Shown piece after piece: positions 62,446-64,000 of a DNA stretch of 64,000 bases. Both the position numbers and the translations under genes were made by a program. The notes under the pieces were generated by a model, which did not search any database, was not told the DNA's origin, and worked only from the letters and a program-made list of their open reading frames with translations. The DNA lies in NCBI GenBank assembly GCA_902462155.1, contig CABQAQ010000001.1:186001-250000 (forward strand). Reading direction: 5' to 3'. Origin of the DNA: an uncultured bacterium (GTDB lineage: Bacteria > Cyanobacteriota > Vampirovibrionia > Gastranaerophilales > Gastranaerophilaceae). Position 1 is the stretch's first letter. Each line of letters starts with the position of its first letter.

Positions 62446-62916
62446 CTATCGATGATAAGGTTCATTAGAAAGAATTTTAAATGATCTGTATATCTGTTCA
62501 ATTAAAAGTAAATTAGAAATTTGATAAGGAAAAGTCATCTTAGAAAGACTAAGTTTAAAATTAGCACGTTCTGAAACAATAGGATGAATTCCATTAGGTC
62601 CACCTATAACAAAGGTAAGGTCATTTAGTCCGCTATGTATTAAACTATCTAATTTTTTAGATAATTCTATAGAAGATAATGATTTTCCATTAATTTCCAG
62701 TGTAATTAAATAAGAAGATTCTTTAATATGAGCTAAAATTTTATTAGCTTCTGTAAACATATACTTTTCGGCTAAAGATTCATCTAAAATCTGTTCGGCT
62801 GAAATTTCTAAAATTTTTAATTTGCAAAAAGAAGATAATCTTTTTTTATATTCACTAATAGCATCAATAAAATATTTTTCTTTAATTTTACCTATAGTAA
62901 TAATATTTATTTGCAT
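62446..62916 (-). CDS. rlmH: 23S rRNA (pseudouridine1915-N3)-methyltransferase RlmH
   Basis: This 156-residue SPOUT methyltransferase modifies pseudouridine in helix 69 of 23S rRNA. The start INIITIGKIKEKYFIDAISEY, the knot region LTFVIGGPNGIHP and the C-terminal LSKMTFPYQISNLLLIEQIYRSFKI and EPYHR are all conserved. The length is typical. Its ATG overlaps the stop of a 52-codon gene by 10 bases (ATGCAAATAA), so translation is probably coupled to it. It is convergent with der. Confidence 0.95.
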   Translation of the reverse strand: MQINIITIGKIKEKYFIDAISEYKKRLSSFCKLKILEISAEQILDESLAEKYMFTEANKILAHIKESSYLITLEINGKSLSSIELSKKLDSLIHSGLNDLTFVIGGPNGIHPIVSERANFKLSLSKMTFPYQISNLLLIEQIYRSFKILSNEPYHR

Positions 62917-63065
62917 TCTTGATTTTGTGTATTTACGGTTATTGTTGCTAATTTATCGAAGATATAATTTTTACCATCAGAAGGTGGTATTTCTTTTTGT
63001 TCTTCAATTTCGAATTCTTCTTTTTTGTAGTTTAATAAATATTTGGTGAATTCCGGACTAAACAT
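62907..63065 (-). CDS. Small 52-residue protein coupled to rlmH
   Basis: An ATG at 63065 has GGGAG about 8 nt upstream and opens a 52-codon frame (MFSPEFTKYLLNYKKEEFEI and on), ending in TAA at 62907 inside the rlmH start. The product is acidic and polar with no signal peptide or Cys pair. The good ribosome site and the 10-base overlap with rlmH support it as a real gene. I know no family for it. Confidence 0.6.
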   Translation of the reverse strand: MFSPEFTKYLLNYKKEEFEIEEQKEIPPSDGKNYIFDKLATITVNTQNQECK

Positions 63066-63329
63066 AAACACAATCTCCCGCTTCTTTTTATTTACTACTC
63101 TATACTACAATTATCTATATATTAAAACATAAAATAATATTTTAAATTGTCTAAATAGATAATTTTTTTTACAAAACTTAAAATAATCTTTGGAATTATA
63201 GGTACAAAGAGCTATTAAATTTTATTAAAATTTTTAAAAATTTAATTTACATTCTTTAATAAAATTAATAAGATATTTATTATGAAGATCTGAATTTTAT
63301 GTTAAAATAAGTCAAAAAGGTGAAAATAA

Positions 63330-64000
63330 ATGATAAAATATGCTGTAAGACTCAGGAAAGAAAAGTTTACTCCAGTAAAGATTCCAAAAAATATTGAAGT
63401 TAAACCGGATGATTTTGTGTTAGTTCAAACCGAAAGAGGATTAGAGGTAGCGAAAATATTTAAAGTATGTTCCAAAATTTCAAAAATGTTTGAAGCAAAA
63501 GGTGAAGTAAGTTATATACCATTCATAAGAGTATTAAACAAGGATGATTTTAAAAATTTAGATCAGATAAAACGTGAAGAAGAAGAAGCATATAAAAAAT
63601 GTAAAGAACTGATAGAAAAGTTCAAGCTATGTATGAATTTATCCTTTGTAAGTTATACTTTTGATAAAAAAAAGTTATCATTTTATTATACAGCAAAAGA
63701 TAGAGTAGATTTTAGAGGCTTATTAAAAGAATTAACTCAAATATTTAAAAAAGTTAGAATAGATTTAAGGCATGTAGGAGTAAGAGATGAAACATCCTTA
63801 ATGGAAGGAGTAGGTATATGTGGAAAGGAATTTTGTTGTAGTAAATTTTTAAGAAAATTTGAATCAACAAATATAAAGTTAGCAAAAGATCAAGGTTTAC
63901 AGATATCATCAACAAAAGTTACAGGGACTTGTGGAAGATTGTTATGTTGTTTAAATTATGAATATTCAAATTATATAGATTCTGCAAGAGATCTTCCACC
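63330..64000 (+). CDS. PSP1-domain protein (RicT/YaaT-like), C-terminus beyond the window
   Basis: The ATG at 63330 (AAAGGTG about 8 nt upstream) opens a frame that runs off the right edge after 223 codons. The start IKYAVRLRKEKFTPVKIP is followed by an ERGLEVAKI strand. The PSP1 region contains DFRGLLKELTQIFKKVRIDLRHVGVRDE, CGKEFCCSKFL and CGRLLCCLNYEY. The clustered Cys match RicT (YaaT), part of the B. subtilis RicAFT (YmcA-YlbF-YaaT) complex, which carries iron-sulphur clusters and promotes RNase Y-dependent mRNA processing. RicA/RicF partners are not in view. Homologues occur widely in Cyanobacteria and Firmicutes. Confidence 0.88.
   Translation, partial: MIKYAVRLRKEKFTPVKIPKNIEVKPDDFVLVQTERGLEVAKIFKVCSKISKMFEAKGEVSYIPFIRVLNKDDFKNLDQIKREEEEAYKKCKELIEKFKLCMNLSFVSYTFDKKKLSFYYTAKDRVDFRGLLKELTQIFKKVRIDLRHVGVRDETSLMEGVGICGKEFCCSKFLRKFESTNIKLAKDQGLQISSTKVTGTCGRLLCCLNYEYSNYIDSARDLP

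Overview
The window is strongly AT-rich bacterial chromosome with dense genes, short spacers, mostly Shine-Dalgarno-led starts and some TTG starts. It mixes an ordinary housekeeping set (murC-murB-ddl-ftsQ, alr, fusA, der, rplS, rnhB, dnaJ/grpE, rlmH) with a FlaG/FliS-type flagellar filament-chaperone cluster. It also carries large lineage-specific proteins of a kind I associate with non-photosynthetic Cyanobacteria relatives (Vampirovibrionia/Melainabacteria, order Gastranaerophilales). That assignment is inference from gene style, chiefly the 887-residue protein starting MGLAANQARLL and the 'LE..IFG..YP' repeat protein; no 16S or other marker is in the window. TAG ends ordinary genes (sigma factor, ftsQ), so there is no sign of stop-codon recoding.

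Layout. 1-3.3 kb: the N-terminal part of a calpain-like cysteine protease running off the left edge, then a hydrophobic lineage-specific protein. 3.4-6.4 kb: a sigma-70 factor, an S1-repeat protein and Maf. 6.8-12.5 kb: a minus-strand run of exported carbonic anhydrase, GH38 alpha-mannosidase, TPR protein and MgtE, preceded by tRNA-Val. 12.7-15.3 kb: a short SSB and a DUF1537 kinase/PdxA-like dehydrogenase pair. 15.3-25.4 kb, minus strand: grpE-dnaJ-propeller-methyltransferase, rplS-rbgA-rnhB with two exported proteins, and FlaG-FliS-FliT-like-CDF. 25.5-29.2 kb: asparaginase, acyl-CoA ligase and an unknown gene. 29.4-35.1 kb: murC-murB-ddl-ftsQ-nadE. 35.2-39.4 kb: alr, a zinc-ribbon protein, folD and a CooC-like ATPase next to a core-MetE-like methyltransferase. 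39.7-50.8 kb: an accessory island. 51-64 kb: SpoIID-like protein, nucleotidyltransferase, exported nuclease, tRNA-Lys, coaE, XRE regulator, a BI-1-like membrane protein, an Asn-rich repeat protein, sdaAB/sdaAA, fusA, der, rlmH and a PSP1/RicT protein cut by the right edge.

The island at 39.7-49.0 kb is the most unusual part. It holds three paralogous minus-strand genes of a family I cannot name. They share a core with an H-C-I-G-Q-x-I-G-R-x-F-like motif, a W-E segment and an N-P-F end. Only the middle copy (44992-46581) looks intact. The first has a good Shine-Dalgarno-led start in a different frame from its body, and an in-frame TAG followed by 38 more open codons. The third is split by an apparent 1-nt frameshift in a repeat-rich N-terminal region that includes eight 24-nt tandem repeats. 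Between them lie the 887-residue modular protein, panD and a perfect 42-bp palindrome. None of these large proteins, nor the calpain-like one, shows a Sec signal peptide.

Other notable points: the NAD synthetase lacks glutaminase-site residues; the PdxA-like enzyme has Gln where GHTE is usual; the SSB lacks the acidic tail; and a 52-codon gene missing from long-ORF views overlaps the start of rlmH.
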